Notes under the pieces: generated by a model
What the model saw: only the letters and a program-made list of their open reading frames with translations
Told to the model about the DNA's origin: nothing
Database searches by the model: none
Origin: DASXKD01 sp963734725
GTDB taxonomy: Bacteria; Actinomycetota; Actinomycetes; Streptosporangiales; Streptosporangiaceae
DNA: 64,000 nucleotides
Direction: 5' to 3'
NCBI GenBank assembly: GCA_963734725.1
Contig: CAVTIX010000001.1
Coordinates: 1-64,000 of the forward strand
In this document: piece after piece, positions 44,728-53,537 of the stretch
Layout of the letters: each line of letters starts with the position of its first letter
Position numbering within the stretch: the stretch's first letter is position 1
Program-made: the position numbers and the translations under genes

Positions 44728-45774
44728 GTGGAGCACTTGCGTCCCCGCAAGTACGTACCAAGTGGTCCACGAATGGCGCCCCGCAGGTCCGGCCGGGCCT
44801 GGGGGCGGGCGGCTACCGTGATCGGCGCAGCCGCACTGTTCAGCCTCGTCCTGCCCGGCGGCATCGGGGGCGCCGCGCCGGGCCAGCCCGCGCCCAGCCT
44901 GAAGGATCTGGTAGCGCGGGCCCGGGTGCTGTCCAACCAGATCAACAGCCTGAACGAGCAGTACAACGGGCTGCGGATCCAGCTCAGCCAAGCGCACACC
45001 CAGGCCAAGGTCGCTGCACAGACCTACCACCAGGATCTTCTCCGGCTCGGGGCCGGGAAGCTCGCCGTGGGCCAGCTCGCGGCGCAGAGTTACATGAACG
45101 GCGGCTTGGCCACCCCGCTGGAACTGCTGACCACCAGCACTCCGGAGACGCTGATCAGCCGGGCCGCGTTCCTGCAGGTGCTGCAGCAGCAGAACGGCGA
45201 CCAGGTCAGCCAGATCGCCCAGGGCGTGGCCGCCGCCCAGCGGGCGCAGGAAAGCGCCGAGCAGCAGGCCAAGCGGGCCAAGCAGCTCACCGCGCAGATG
45301 GCCGAAAAGCAGCGCCAGGCGCAAGCCAAGATCAACCTCTTGAACAGCTCCGTGTTCAAGAAGGCCATGCAGGTCTTCAACCGGACCGGCAACTACCCCA
45401 ACATCCAGATCCCGACCGCCAACACGATCGGCGCGCAGGCGCTGCGCTGGGCGCTAAGAGTGCGCGGCTCCCCCTACGTCTGGGGTGCCGCGGGCCCGCA
45501 TGCTTTCGACTGCTCCGGCCTGGTCAGGTGGGCTTACGGCAAGGTCGGCATCAGCCTCCCGCACTTCACCGGCGACCAGTGGAACATGGGCGTCCACGTC
45601 GGCCGCAACCAGCTTCAGCCCGGTGACCTGGTGTTTTTCTACCCGGACGTCGGCCACGTGGGACTGTACATTGGCAACGGCCTGATGGTGGACGCGCCCG
45701 ACTTCGGCGAGGACGTGCAGGTCCAGCCGGTCATGTGGGCCTACTACGTGGGCGCCGTCCGGATCGTGGGCTGA
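44728..45774 (+). CDS. Secreted NlpC/P60 peptidoglycan endopeptidase
   Basis: Cell-wall hydrolase cleaving stem peptides (D,L-endopeptidase). The 348-residue protein has an N-terminal signal or anchor (ATVIGAAALFSLVLPGGIGG), a long coiled coil at about residues 60-210 (SLKDLVARARVLSNQINSLN onward), and the NlpC/P60 domain with the catalytic Cys in AFDCSGLVRWAYGKVG, His in DVGHVGLYIGNG and a third polar residue in LMVDAPDFGEDV. It is RipA/RipC-like in layout. GTG start with AAAGGAGA upstream. The 239-base leader holds a CCGCAAG/CTTGCGG hairpin at 44621-44643; I do not recognise a riboswitch in it. Confidence 0.92.
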   Translation: MEHLRPRKYVPSGPRMAPRRSGRAWGRAATVIGAAALFSLVLPGGIGGAAPGQPAPSLKDLVARARVLSNQINSLNEQYNGLRIQLSQAHTQAKVAAQTYHQDLLRLGAGKLAVGQLAAQSYMNGGLATPLELLTTSTPETLISRAAFLQVLQQQNGDQVSQIAQGVAAAQRAQESAEQQAKRAKQLTAQMAEKQRQAQAKINLLNSSVFKKAMQVFNRTGNYPNIQIPTANTIGAQALRWALRVRGSPYVWGAAGPHAFDCSGLVRWAYGKVGISLPHFTGDQWNMGVHVGRNQLQPGDLVFFYPDVGHVGLYIGNGLMVDAPDFGEDVQVQPVMWAYYVGAVRIVG

Positions 45775-45872
45775 ATCCCGGCGGCGCGCTGCGCTACCAG
45801 GATGGTCGCAAGTGCGCTGGCCTTCAAAGGTCGCGTTAGGCGGGATCTCCGCCCGTCACGGCGCAATGGAAG

Positions 45873-47366
45873 TCAATCCGGCCGGACCATCGGGAACAGG
45901 ATCGTCTCCCTGATGGTCTCGCCGGTGAACATGATCAGCATCCGGTCGATGCCCATGCCCATGCCACCTGTCGGCGGCATGCCGTACTCCAGCGCCTGCA
46001 GGAACTCCTCATCGACGACCATCGCCTCGGGGTCACCCCCGGCGGCGAGCAGCGACTGCGCGGTCAGCCTGGCCCGCTCCTCGACCGGGTCGATCAGCTC
46101 GGAGTAGCCGGTGCCTAGTTCGGTGCCGAACGCCACCAGGTCCCATCGTTCGGCCAGCCGGGGATCCTCGCGGTGGGCCCGGGTCAGCGGGGACACCTCG
46201 ACCGGGAAGTCCCGGTAGAAGGTCGGCATCACGGTGCGCCGTTCCACCAGCCGCTCGTACATCTCCAGCAGGACCTGGCCCCGGTTCCACTTGGGCTCGG
46301 CGGGCACGCCCGCGCGCTCGCACAACGTCCGCAACTGCTGCTCGCCGGTGTCCGGGGTCACCTCTTCGCCCAGAGCCTCGGATACCGCGCCGTGCACGCT
46401 CTTGACCGGCCAGTCGCCGGCGATGTCGGCCTCGATCCCGTCCACCCGGTGCAGCTGGGTGCCGCCAAGCGCGTCCTTGGCGGCCCGCTGGATCAGCTCC
46501 CGGGTGAGCGTGGCCACGGTCATGTAGTCGCCGTAGGCCTCATAGGCCTCCAGCATGGTGAACTCCGGGTTGTGCGTGGCGTCCACGCCCTCGTTCCGGA
46601 AGTTGCGCCCGATCTCGTAGACCTTCTCGATGCCGCCGACCACCAGCCGCTTGAGGTACAGCTCCAGCGCGATTCGCAGGTAGAGGTCCAGGTCGTAGGC
46701 GTTGATATGGGTGCGGAACGGCCGGGCGTTCGCGCCTCCGTGCACCCGCTGCAGGATGGGCGTCTCGGCCTCGATGAACCCGCGGTCGTGGAGCTCCTCA
46801 CGCAACGCCCGCGTCACCGCTGCCCGCAGCTCGGCCATCCGGCGTGCGTTCGGGTTGACGATCAGGTCTACATAACGCTGCCGGACCCGCGACTCTGGGT
46901 CCGTCAGCCCATGGTGTTTGTCGGGAAGCGGCCGAAGGGCCTTGGCCGTGATCGCGAACCGGTCGGCCAGCACCGACAGCTCGCCGCGCCGGGACGAAAT
47001 GACCTCACCTTCCACGCCGATGTGGTCCCCGAGATCCACGTCCCGCTTCCAGGCCGCGAGCGCGTCCTCGCCGACCCGGTCCGCCGAGATCATCACCTGG
47101 ATGTCGCCGGTGCCGTCGCGGATGGTCGCGAAGCACAGCTTCCCCGCGATCCGGGACAGCATCACCCGGCCGGTCACCCCCACGTGCTCGCCGGTGAAAG
47201 TGTCCGCCGCCAGGTCCGGGTACGTGTCCCGCACCTCCTTGATCGTGTGGGTCCGGGGGAAGGTCACCGGGTATGGGTCGGCGCCTTCGGCGAGCAGCCG
47301 CTCGCGCTTGCCCAGCCGGACCCGGACCTGCTCGGGGATCTCGGCCGAGTGCTGGTGGTCATCCAC
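45873..47366 (-). CDS. lysS: Lysyl-tRNA synthetase (class II)
   Basis: Charges tRNA-Lys. The 497 residues have an N-terminal OB-fold (VGVTGRVMLSRIAGKLCFAT and IQVMISADRVGEDALAAWKR) and the class II catalytic core: motif 2 EIGRNFRNEGVDATHNPEFT and motif 3 in PTGGMGMGIDRMLIMF. It lacks the C-terminal or N-terminal MprF-type domain of mycobacterial LysX; a separate gene of that kind lies at 55988. GTG start at 47366. A MITE-like element separates it from coaX upstream. Confidence 0.97.
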   Translation of the reverse strand: MDDHQHSAEIPEQVRVRLGKRERLLAEGADPYPVTFPRTHTIKEVRDTYPDLAADTFTGEHVGVTGRVMLSRIAGKLCFATIRDGTGDIQVMISADRVGEDALAAWKRDVDLGDHIGVEGEVISSRRGELSVLADRFAITAKALRPLPDKHHGLTDPESRVRQRYVDLIVNPNARRMAELRAAVTRALREELHDRGFIEAETPILQRVHGGANARPFRTHINAYDLDLYLRIALELYLKRLVVGGIEKVYEIGRNFRNEGVDATHNPEFTMLEAYEAYGDYMTVATLTRELIQRAAKDALGGTQLHRVDGIEADIAGDWPVKSVHGAVSEALGEEVTPDTGEQQLRTLCERAGVPAEPKWNRGQVLLEMYERLVERRTVMPTFYRDFPVEVSPLTRAHREDPRLAERWDLVAFGTELGTGYSELIDPVEERARLTAQSLLAAGGDPEAMVVDEEFLQALEYGMPPTGGMGMGIDRMLIMFTGETIRETILFPMVRPD

Positions 47367-47430
47367 ACCGGCGAGGCTACCGGGGCGGCGGCACGGCCAG
47401 GACAGATTTTCGGCGCGGATCAGCGGCCCG

Positions 47431-47611
47431 GAGCATGCCCCGCAGATCATTCAGCCTGCTGCGCGGCCGCCGGACGGGCGCCTCGCTGCGTTGTCGTCGT
47501 CGCCCATAGTTCCGCTATGGGCTCCTCCCCCGCCTTGCGACCCCCCGCCCGCCTCCCCCGTCCCCCTTCACGGCGGCCGCTCGCGACGGCATGCATCTAC
47601 GGGACACGCCC
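47431..47611. mobile_element. MITE-like element copy A
   Basis: 181-bp non-coding element, by eye roughly 85-90% identical to copy B (61542-61721), same orientation. The ends are imperfect terminal inverted repeats (left GAGCATGCCCC, right GGGACACGCCC). It contains the hairpin CCCATAG-TTCCG-CTATGGG (47503-47521). Its right end overlaps the last codons and stop of coaX. No transposase is encoded, so mobility would need a helper element. Confidence 0.8.
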
Positions 47612-48394
47612 CCGAATATTGCGCTCGAACACCAGGCGCAGGCCGATCAGCGTCAGCCAGGGCTCGTGCGCGTCGATCACGCTGATCTCGCTGAGCACGA
47701 GCGGGGCCAGCCCGCCGGTCGCGATGACGGTCACCGACTCGGGGTCCTCGGGCGCCAGTTCCGCGACCATCCGCCGGGCAATGCCCTCGACCTGGCCGGC
47801 GAAACCGTAGATGATCCCGGACTGGAGCGCCTCGACCGTATTCTTGCCGATCACGTGCGGCGGCCGGGCCAGCTCGACCTTGAGCAACTGCGCGGCCCGG
47901 CGGGAGAGGGCGTCCACGGAGATCTCGATCCCCGGCGCCAGGGCGCCGCCGACGAACTCGCCGCGGCTGCTGACGGCGTCGAAGTTGGTAGACGTGCCGA
48001 AGTCCACCACCAGCGCGGGGCCGCCGTAAAGGTGCATCGCGGCGACCGTGTTCATGATCCGGTCGCTGCCCACTTCCTTTGGGTTGTCCATCCGCACCGA
48101 GACGCCGGTGCGCACCCCGGGCTCCACAATCAGCGCGGGGACGTCGCCGTAGTAGCGCTGGCACATCTCGCGCATCTCATGCAGCACCGAAGGCACGGTC
48201 GAGCACAACGCGATCCCGTCGATGTCCGGGTCCTTGAGCACCGGGCTCAGCCCGATTAGGCCCTGCAGCACCACGGCGAGCTCGTCGGCAGTGCGGGCCG
48301 GGTCGGTGGCGATACGCCAGTGCTCGACGACCTCCTCGCCCTCGAACACCCCCAGCACCATGTTGGTGTTGCCCACGTCAATCGTCAGCAGCAC
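47597..48394 (-). CDS. coaX: Type III pantothenate kinase
   Basis: Phosphorylates pantothenate, first step of CoA synthesis. The 265 residues start VLLTIDVGNTNMVLGVFEGE with the ATP-binding Asp, then GSDRIMNTVAAMHLY, LVVDFGTSTNFDAVSSRGEF, GGALAPGIEIS and TVIATGGLAPLVL. GTG start with GGGAGGG upstream. The C-terminus GRVP-stop is encoded inside the right end of MITE copy A. panC, the enzyme making pantothenate, is upstream; panD, often between them in other genomes, is absent. Confidence 0.95.
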   Translation of the reverse strand: MLLTIDVGNTNMVLGVFEGEEVVEHWRIATDPARTADELAVVLQGLIGLSPVLKDPDIDGIALCSTVPSVLHEMREMCQRYYGDVPALIVEPGVRTGVSVRMDNPKEVGSDRIMNTVAAMHLYGGPALVVDFGTSTNFDAVSSRGEFVGGALAPGIEISVDALSRRAAQLLKVELARPPHVIGKNTVEALQSGIIYGFAGQVEGIARRMVAELAPEDPESVTVIATGGLAPLVLSEISVIDAHEPWLTLIGLRLVFERNIRGRVP

Positions 48395-48451
48395 TGGCCC
48401 TCCCTCCCCGCCGCGAACTGGCCCAGCAACCCTCACCGGCGCCCACAACTT

Positions 48452-48501
48452 CGTGATCATGATTTAGGGGGTGTGATAGCGCCACCCAAGTCATGATCAC
48501 G
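48452..48501. repeat. Long imperfect hairpin between panC and coaX
   Basis: CGTGATCATGA (48452-48462) pairs with TCATGATCACG (48491-48501), and the inner bases continue pairing with only two mismatches to a GATA tetraloop, about 23 bp in all. It lies 17 bases after the panC stop on the minus strand. It may be a terminator or attenuator within the operon, or a REP-like repeat. Confidence 0.8.
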
Positions 48502-48517
48502 TTAGCTAGGGGCGGGG

Positions 48518-49390
48518 TCATGAGTTAGCCCGGCCGAGGGTCAGCTGGGTGTTGTCGATCAGGCGGGTCGCCCCCGCCCGGGCGGCCACGAGCAGCAGCG
48601 CGTCCCCGGCGAAACCGGGCTTCACGGGGGTGAACGTATCCGGGTCGACCAGGGCCAGATAGTCCAGGACCAGCGGCGGGTCGCCCCCGGCCGCCACGTC
48701 CAGCACGCGCTGCGCGGCCGCAAGCACCGCTTCCGGTCCGGATCCGGCCTCCTGACGGCCGGCGTTCAGGGCGCGAGGCAGCGCCAGCGCGGTCGCCCGC
48801 TCAGCCGGGGACAGGTAAACATTCCGGCTGGAAACGGCCAGGCCATCGGGGTCCCGCACGGTCGACACCCCGGCGATCTCGACCGGCAGGCACAGGTCAC
48901 CGGTCATCCGCCGGACCAGGGCAAGCTGCTGTGCGTCCTTCTCGCCGAACACCGCGACCTGCGGCCCCACGAGCTGGAACAGCTTGAGCACGACGGTGAG
49001 CACCCCGGTGAAGAACCCCGGCCGCGACGCGCCCTCGAGCACCTGCCCCATCGGGCCTGGATCCACGGTGACAAGCTGCTCCCTGGGGTACATCTGGGCA
49101 TCGCCGGGCGCGAACACCAGCGCCACCCCTTCTCGGGCGCAGATCTCCAGGTCGGCGTCCAGGTCGCGGGGGTACCGGTCGAGATCCTCACCGGCCCCGA
49201 ACTGCAGCGGGTTGACGAACACCGAGACCACGACACTTCCGTTTGGCCGCGAAATCTCAGCGGCGCGGCGGAGCAGCGCGATGTGACCGTCGTGGAGCGC
49301 ACCCATGGTCGGCACCAGCACGACGGGAGAGCCGAGCAGCTTGCGCGCGGCGGAGATGCCGAGCCTGGTGCGGGCGAGGACGGGCGTCAC
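48518..49390 (-). CDS. panC: Pantothenate synthetase
   Basis: Ligates pantoate and beta-alanine. The 290 residues contain VVLVPTMGALHDGHIALLRR (HxGH), VFVNPLQFGAGEDLDRYPRD, FFTGVLTVVLKLFQLVGP, FGEKDAQQLALVRRM and GLAVSSRNVYLSP. GTG start at 49390 overlapping the TGA of the DUF2520 gene (GTGA), so the two are translationally coupled. With coaX downstream it forms a CoA supply group. Confidence 0.96.
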   Translation of the reverse strand: MTPVLARTRLGISAARKLLGSPVVLVPTMGALHDGHIALLRRAAEISRPNGSVVVSVFVNPLQFGAGEDLDRYPRDLDADLEICAREGVALVFAPGDAQMYPREQLVTVDPGPMGQVLEGASRPGFFTGVLTVVLKLFQLVGPQVAVFGEKDAQQLALVRRMTGDLCLPVEIAGVSTVRDPDGLAVSSRNVYLSPAERATALALPRALNAGRQEAGSGPEAVLAAAQRVLDVAAGGDPPLVLDYLALVDPDTFTPVKPGFAGDALLLVAARAGATRLIDNTQLTLGRANS

Positions 49391-50292
49391 CGTGGCGCCC
49401 CGGCGAGGACTTCGAGCAGGCGCTGAGCGTCGGGCGGTGGCAGCAGGCCCGCGGCGAGCGCCCGGTCGGCGGTGAGCCTGGCCAGCGCGACGTAGGCGCG
49501 CAGGGCCTCCGGTGAGGCGTCCTGCAGCGCCCGCACGTGGGCGGCCACGGTGTCGGAGTCGGCCCGGGCGACCGGCCCGGTCAGCCCCGCGTCGCCGAGC
49601 ACCAGCGCGTTGTCCAGCGCGGCGGTCAGCAGCGGCCGGAGCATCCGCGCGGGATCTGGCACGCCGGCCATGCCGAGCAGTTCGGCGGCCTGTACCACCA
49701 GGGTGACCAGGTGGTTGGCCCCGCTGGCCAGGGCCGCGTGGTAGAGCCCACGGCGGTCCTCTTCGATGAAGACCGGCTCGCCGCCCATCTCGATGACCAG
49801 CGCCTCCGCGACCGGGCGCAGCGCGACGGGCGCGGTGACCCCGAAGCTGATCCCGGACAGCCGGTTGATGTCGTCCGGGCGGCCCGCGAACGTCATGACC
49901 GGGTGCAGGGCCAGCGGCAGCGCGCCCCGGCGGGTCGTCGAGTCGAGCACGCCGACCCCGTACCGGCCGCTGGTGTGGGCGAGGATGCGGCCCTCCACCG
50001 GGGCCTCGGTGGCGGCCAGCCCGTTCACCAGCCCTGGCAGCGCATCGTCGGGCACCGTCAGCAGCACCAGGTCGGCGTCGGCGAGGACTGCCGACGGGCG
50101 GCGGACCGGCACGCCGGGCAGCATCGCGGCGGCGCGGCGGACCGACGCGTCGGACACGGCGGTGACCGCGACGAGCTGGTGCCCGGCCCGGGCCAGGGCG
50201 GCGCCGAGCACGACGCCGACCTTGCCTGCCCCGATCACGCCCACGCGGAGCCGGGCGGGATGCGATGGGCTCGGGTCCACCGGGCTCGGCAT
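49387..50292 (-). CDS. DUF2520 Rossmann-like oxidoreductase-type protein
   Basis: A 301-residue protein with an NAD(P)-binding fold (RLRVGVIGAGKVGVVLGAAL), then LVLLTVPDDALPGLV, ALHPVMTFAGRPDDI and a helical DUF2520 domain (GLYHAALASGANHLVTLVVQ). It matches Rv3603c and its relatives, always next to panC in actinobacteria. It resembles ketopantoate reductase in fold, so a role in pantoate supply is possible but unproven. ATG 50292 with GAGAGGGA upstream. Confidence 0.9.
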   Translation of the reverse strand: MPSPVDPSPSHPARLRVGVIGAGKVGVVLGAALARAGHQLVAVTAVSDASVRRAAAMLPGVPVRRPSAVLADADLVLLTVPDDALPGLVNGLAATEAPVEGRILAHTSGRYGVGVLDSTTRRGALPLALHPVMTFAGRPDDINRLSGISFGVTAPVALRPVAEALVIEMGGEPVFIEEDRRGLYHAALASGANHLVTLVVQAAELLGMAGVPDPARMLRPLLTAALDNALVLGDAGLTGPVARADSDTVAAHVRALQDASPEALRAYVALARLTADRALAAGLLPPPDAQRLLEVLAGAPR

Positions 50293-50491
50293 GATTTCGT
50301 TCCCTCTCGGTCCAGTCCTCACGCGTGGCCGGTGAACGGGCCCCAGCGACAGGTCCGTGGGCGCCAGACGGCAACGCTCAGCATATCCACGGCGCCTTCC
50401 CGGCCCCGCGGCCGCGCGCCGCGGGGCGCGTCCGGAAGATCCGTGGCGGCAGGAGATCCGCGAGGGACAGCCTAGGCTCGACGGTGTGTGG

Positions 50492-51763
50492 ATGACCTGG
50501 CGAGAGGCCATGCATGCCGCGCTCTACGGCCCCGGCGGGTTCTACGCCAGGGGCGAGCCGCCTGCCCGTCATTTCCGAACCTCCGTGCACGTGTCTCCAA
50601 GCTACGCCGCAGCGATCTGGGAACTGCTCTGCCAGGTCGATGCCAGGCTCGGCCATCCGGAGCGGATCGACCTGGTGGACGTCGGGGCCGGCCGGGGCGA
50701 ACTGCTGGAACAAATCCTGGCCGCCGCGGAGCAGGGCACCGCGGCGGAATCGGGAGGTACGGAGGCCAGCGGGGCGCCCGGGATCGGCAGTATTCCCAGG
50801 GCCGACGGGGCACCCGGGACCGACGGGGCGCCCGGGGCCAGCAGCGCTGCCGGGGCCGGCGGCGCGCCCAGGGCCGGCGGCGCTCCCGGGGCCAGCGGCG
50901 CTCCCGGGGCCAGCAGCGCTCCCGGGACCGGCGGCGCTCCCGGGACCGGCGCGGCTCCCGGTGCCGGCGGCGCTCGCGGCGCCAGCGGGGCGCCGGGGCT
51001 GGCCAGGCGGATCGCCGCCTGCGCGGTCGAGGTCGCGCCGCGGCCGGCCGGGCTCGACCCTCGGATCGGCTGGCAGCCGGCACCGTCGGCTGGCATCACC
51101 GGGCTGGTCATCGCCAGCGAATGGCTCGACAACGTCCCGCTGGACGTAGTGGAGCTCACCGCGGCGGGACCGGCCGTAGTCCAGGTGGACCCGGCCACCG
51201 GCGCCGAGCGGCCCGGTGGGCCGCCCGACCCGGGAGACCTGGCCTGGATTCGTGCCTGGTGGCCGCTGGTGGCGTGCGGCGACCGCGCCGAGGTGGGCCG
51301 CACCCGGTGTGAGGCGTGGGCGGGGGTAATCCGCCGGATCGACCGTGGTGTCGCGGTCGCCGCCGACTACGGGCACGTCAAGGCGGCCCGGCCGGCCTGG
51401 GGGACGCTGACCGGCTACCTGGAGGGCCGGGCGGTGGCCGCGCTCCCGGACACATCCCGTGACATCACGGCCCACGTGGCCCTGGACGCCTGTGCCGCAG
51501 CAGGCACGGCCGCGGGCGCAGGCGAGAGCGTGCTCACCACGCAACGGGCGGCGCTGCGGGGGCTGGGCCTGACCGCGCGGCGGCCGTCACTGGCGCTCGC
51601 GGGCGCCGACCCGGAGCGTTACGCGCGGGCGCTGTGCCAGGCGTCGGTGAACGCGGAGCTGATGGACGCCGATGGGCTGGGCGGGTTCGGCTGGCTGGTC
51701 CAGGCGGTCGGGACGGGCCTGCCCGCCCCGCTGGCGCAGCTTGCCGCCCCGGCAAGGACGTGA
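50492..51763 (+). CDS. MidA/NDUFAF7-like SAM-dependent methyltransferase with repeat insertion
   Basis: A 423-residue member of COG1565 (MidA). It begins MTWREAMHAALYGPGGFYAR and has the SAM site RIDLVDVGAGRGELLEQI near residue 60, VEVAPRPAGLDPRI, and LVIASEWLDNVPLDVVELT. The human homologue NDUFAF7 dimethylates an arginine of NDUFS2, the mitochondrial NuoD. A nuoD-like gene follows directly, strongly suggesting the same partnership. Residues about 82-168 are a Gly/Ala/Pro/Ser insertion made of GGAPG-type repeats placed just after motif I. A GTG at 50486 is an alternative start. Confidence 0.88.
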   Translation: MTWREAMHAALYGPGGFYARGEPPARHFRTSVHVSPSYAAAIWELLCQVDARLGHPERIDLVDVGAGRGELLEQILAAAEQGTAAESGGTEASGAPGIGSIPRADGAPGTDGAPGASSAAGAGGAPRAGGAPGASGAPGASSAPGTGGAPGTGAAPGAGGARGASGAPGLARRIAACAVEVAPRPAGLDPRIGWQPAPSAGITGLVIASEWLDNVPLDVVELTAAGPAVVQVDPATGAERPGGPPDPGDLAWIRAWWPLVACGDRAEVGRTRCEAWAGVIRRIDRGVAVAADYGHVKAARPAWGTLTGYLEGRAVAALPDTSRDITAHVALDACAAAGTAAGAGESVLTTQRAALRGLGLTARRPSLALAGADPERYARALCQASVNAELMDADGLGGFGWLVQAVGTGLPAPLAQLAAPART

Positions 51764-51834
51764 CTGTGGTCGTTGTGACAACGCCTACAAACATGCTGTG
51801 CGCTGGGGCTTCGGTCACGTGGCAGCATGGGCGC

Positions 51835-53259
51835 ATGCGCGAGCGCGACGCCCCCGGGGCATCCGGCCGGGGCCGCCAGGTGGCGGCGGTCACCGGCGCC
51901 TGGCTGCCCGGGACCGCACCGGCCGGGCCGGGCACCGAGCTAGCAGGGGCGGGCGGGACGGCCCGGGCGCCAGGCGGGCCGGAGTTTCTCATCAACCTGG
52001 GGCCCGCCCATCCGTCGGCACACGGGATGCTCCGGCTCCGGCTCATGGTGGACGGCGACCAGATCACGGCGGCCGAACCGGAGATCGGGTTCATGCACCG
52101 CGGCGCGGAGAAGTTGTTCGAGGCACGCGACTACCGCCAGATCATCGTGCTGGCCAACCGGCATGACTGGCTGGGCGCCTTCGCCAGCGAACTGGGCGTG
52201 GTGCTCGCCGCCGAGCGGCTGGCGGGGATCGAGGTGCCGCCCAGGGCCGTCTGGGCCCGCACGATGCTAGCCGAGCTGAACCGGGCGCTGAGCCACCTCG
52301 CGTTCTTGAGCGCCTACCCGCCGGAGATCGCGGCGGGGCCGGGAGCGGGCGAGCTCCGGGATGCGGAGCAGGGAGCCGGCGAGCTCCGGGAGACGGAGCA
52401 GGGAGCCGGCAAGCTCCGGGAGACGGAGCGGGGAGCCGCCGAGCGGGGAGCGGACGAGCCGGGGGAGGCGGCGCCGAGCCGGGCCGCAGTTGCCGGAGAA
52501 GACGGTGACGAGGCGGTCGCAGCCGGGGCGCAGGCCGCGTTCCGGGCCCGCGAGGCCATCCAGTCGGTCATGGAGGAGATCTCGGGCGGCCGGATGCACT
52601 ACATGTTCAACCGGGTCGGCGGTCTCAAGGAAGAGATCCCGGCCGGCTGGCTGGACCGGGCCTGCCGTGCCATCGACGACGTGCGCGCGGCGCTGCCGGT
52701 GATCGGGGCTCCGGTGGCGCACGACCGGTTCCGCGCGCGTACCGGGGGCGTGGGGGTGCTGACCCCGGCCCAGGTGCGGCAGTACGGAGTGAGCGGGCCC
52801 GCGGCGCGGGCCTGCGGGGTGGATTTCGACCTGCGCCGCGACGAGCCCTACCTCGCCTACAGCGAGCTGGCCGGCGTGCTTCGGGTGCCCACCGGGACGG
52901 CGGGCGACTGCCTGGCCCGATTCGAGTGCCTGCGCGACCAGCTCGCGGTGTCGCTAGACCTGGCCCAGGAATGCGCCGTGCGACTCTCCAGGCTGCCCCA
53001 GGGGCCGCTGAGCGCCCGGTTGCCCAAGGTGTTCAAGGTGCCTGAGGGGCACGCCTACGCGTGGACCGAGGGCCCGCTCGGGCTGAGCGGTTACTACCTG
53101 GTGTCCCGGGGGGGCAAGACGCCGTGGCGGCTCAAACTGAGGTCGGCCTCGTTCAGCAACATGGCGGTGCTGCCAGAGGTGCTGCCCGGGCACCGGGTCG
53201 CCGACCTAGCCGTGATCCTGGGATCAATGTTCTTCATCGTGGGTGACATGGACAGTTGA
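51835..53259 (+). CDS. NuoD-like NADH-quinone oxidoreductase 49-kDa subunit (orphan)
   Basis: A 474-residue homologue of complex I subunit D, outside a nuo operon. Conserved blocks: NLGPAHPSAHGMLRLRLMVD, GFMHRGAEKLFEARDYRQI, MHYMFNRVGGLKEEIPAGWL, TAGDCLARFECLRDQLAVSL and the end LGSMFFIVGDMDS. Residues about 167-222 are an insertion with three 10-residue repeats (GAGELRETEQ type). The Arg in HGMLR is near the position methylated in the mitochondrial homologue. The TGA stop lies in the TTGA end of an IS200/IS605 relic. ATG 51835 chosen; open frame extends upstream. Confidence 0.88.
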   Translation: MRERDAPGASGRGRQVAAVTGAWLPGTAPAGPGTELAGAGGTARAPGGPEFLINLGPAHPSAHGMLRLRLMVDGDQITAAEPEIGFMHRGAEKLFEARDYRQIIVLANRHDWLGAFASELGVVLAAERLAGIEVPPRAVWARTMLAELNRALSHLAFLSAYPPEIAAGPGAGELRDAEQGAGELRETEQGAGKLRETERGAAERGADEPGEAAPSRAAVAGEDGDEAVAAGAQAAFRAREAIQSVMEEISGGRMHYMFNRVGGLKEEIPAGWLDRACRAIDDVRAALPVIGAPVAHDRFRARTGGVGVLTPAQVRQYGVSGPAARACGVDFDLRRDEPYLAYSELAGVLRVPTGTAGDCLARFECLRDQLAVSLDLAQECAVRLSRLPQGPLSARLPKVFKVPEGHAYAWTEGPLGLSGYYLVSRGGKTPWRLKLRSASFSNMAVLPEVLPGHRVADLAVILGSMFFIVGDMDS

Positions 53260-53520
53260 CGCGCTCCCCAGCCTGAAGGCTGGGGATTCGGCCTGTGCCA
53301 CGCATGCGGCACTTCTGTGACTTCCTGCTTCACCGCAGACCGCCAGGGGCAGACCCTGGTCTTACACCCGCTCCACAGGCTTTACCCCTTACAGGGACGT
53401 TCCCGCCCGCCCGGCGGTACCTGACAGCAGTAACTTTGATGCCCGCGGGTGCCGAAGTCCAGGCGACACGCCGGGCGACGCTCACCACCGGCCTGAAGGC
53501 CGGCGCACTGCGTCGCATTC
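53257..53520 (-). mobile_element. Degraded IS200/IS605-type element: tnpB 3' fragment and right end
   Basis: On the minus strand the sequence ends AATCCCC, a hairpin CCCCAGCCTTCAGGCTGGGG (53266-53285) and GCGCGTCAA, the usual right end of IS605-group elements with terminal TCAA. Before it, two frames give the typical TnpB tail: ACGAGVRPGSAPGG, then after a frameshift MKQEVTEVPHAWH. The rest of tnpB and any tnpA are missing. A second hairpin (CCGGCCTGAAGGCCGG, 53488-53503) lies near the other side. Confidence 0.75.
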
Positions 53521-53537
53521 TGGTAGCGCTGGCTGGG

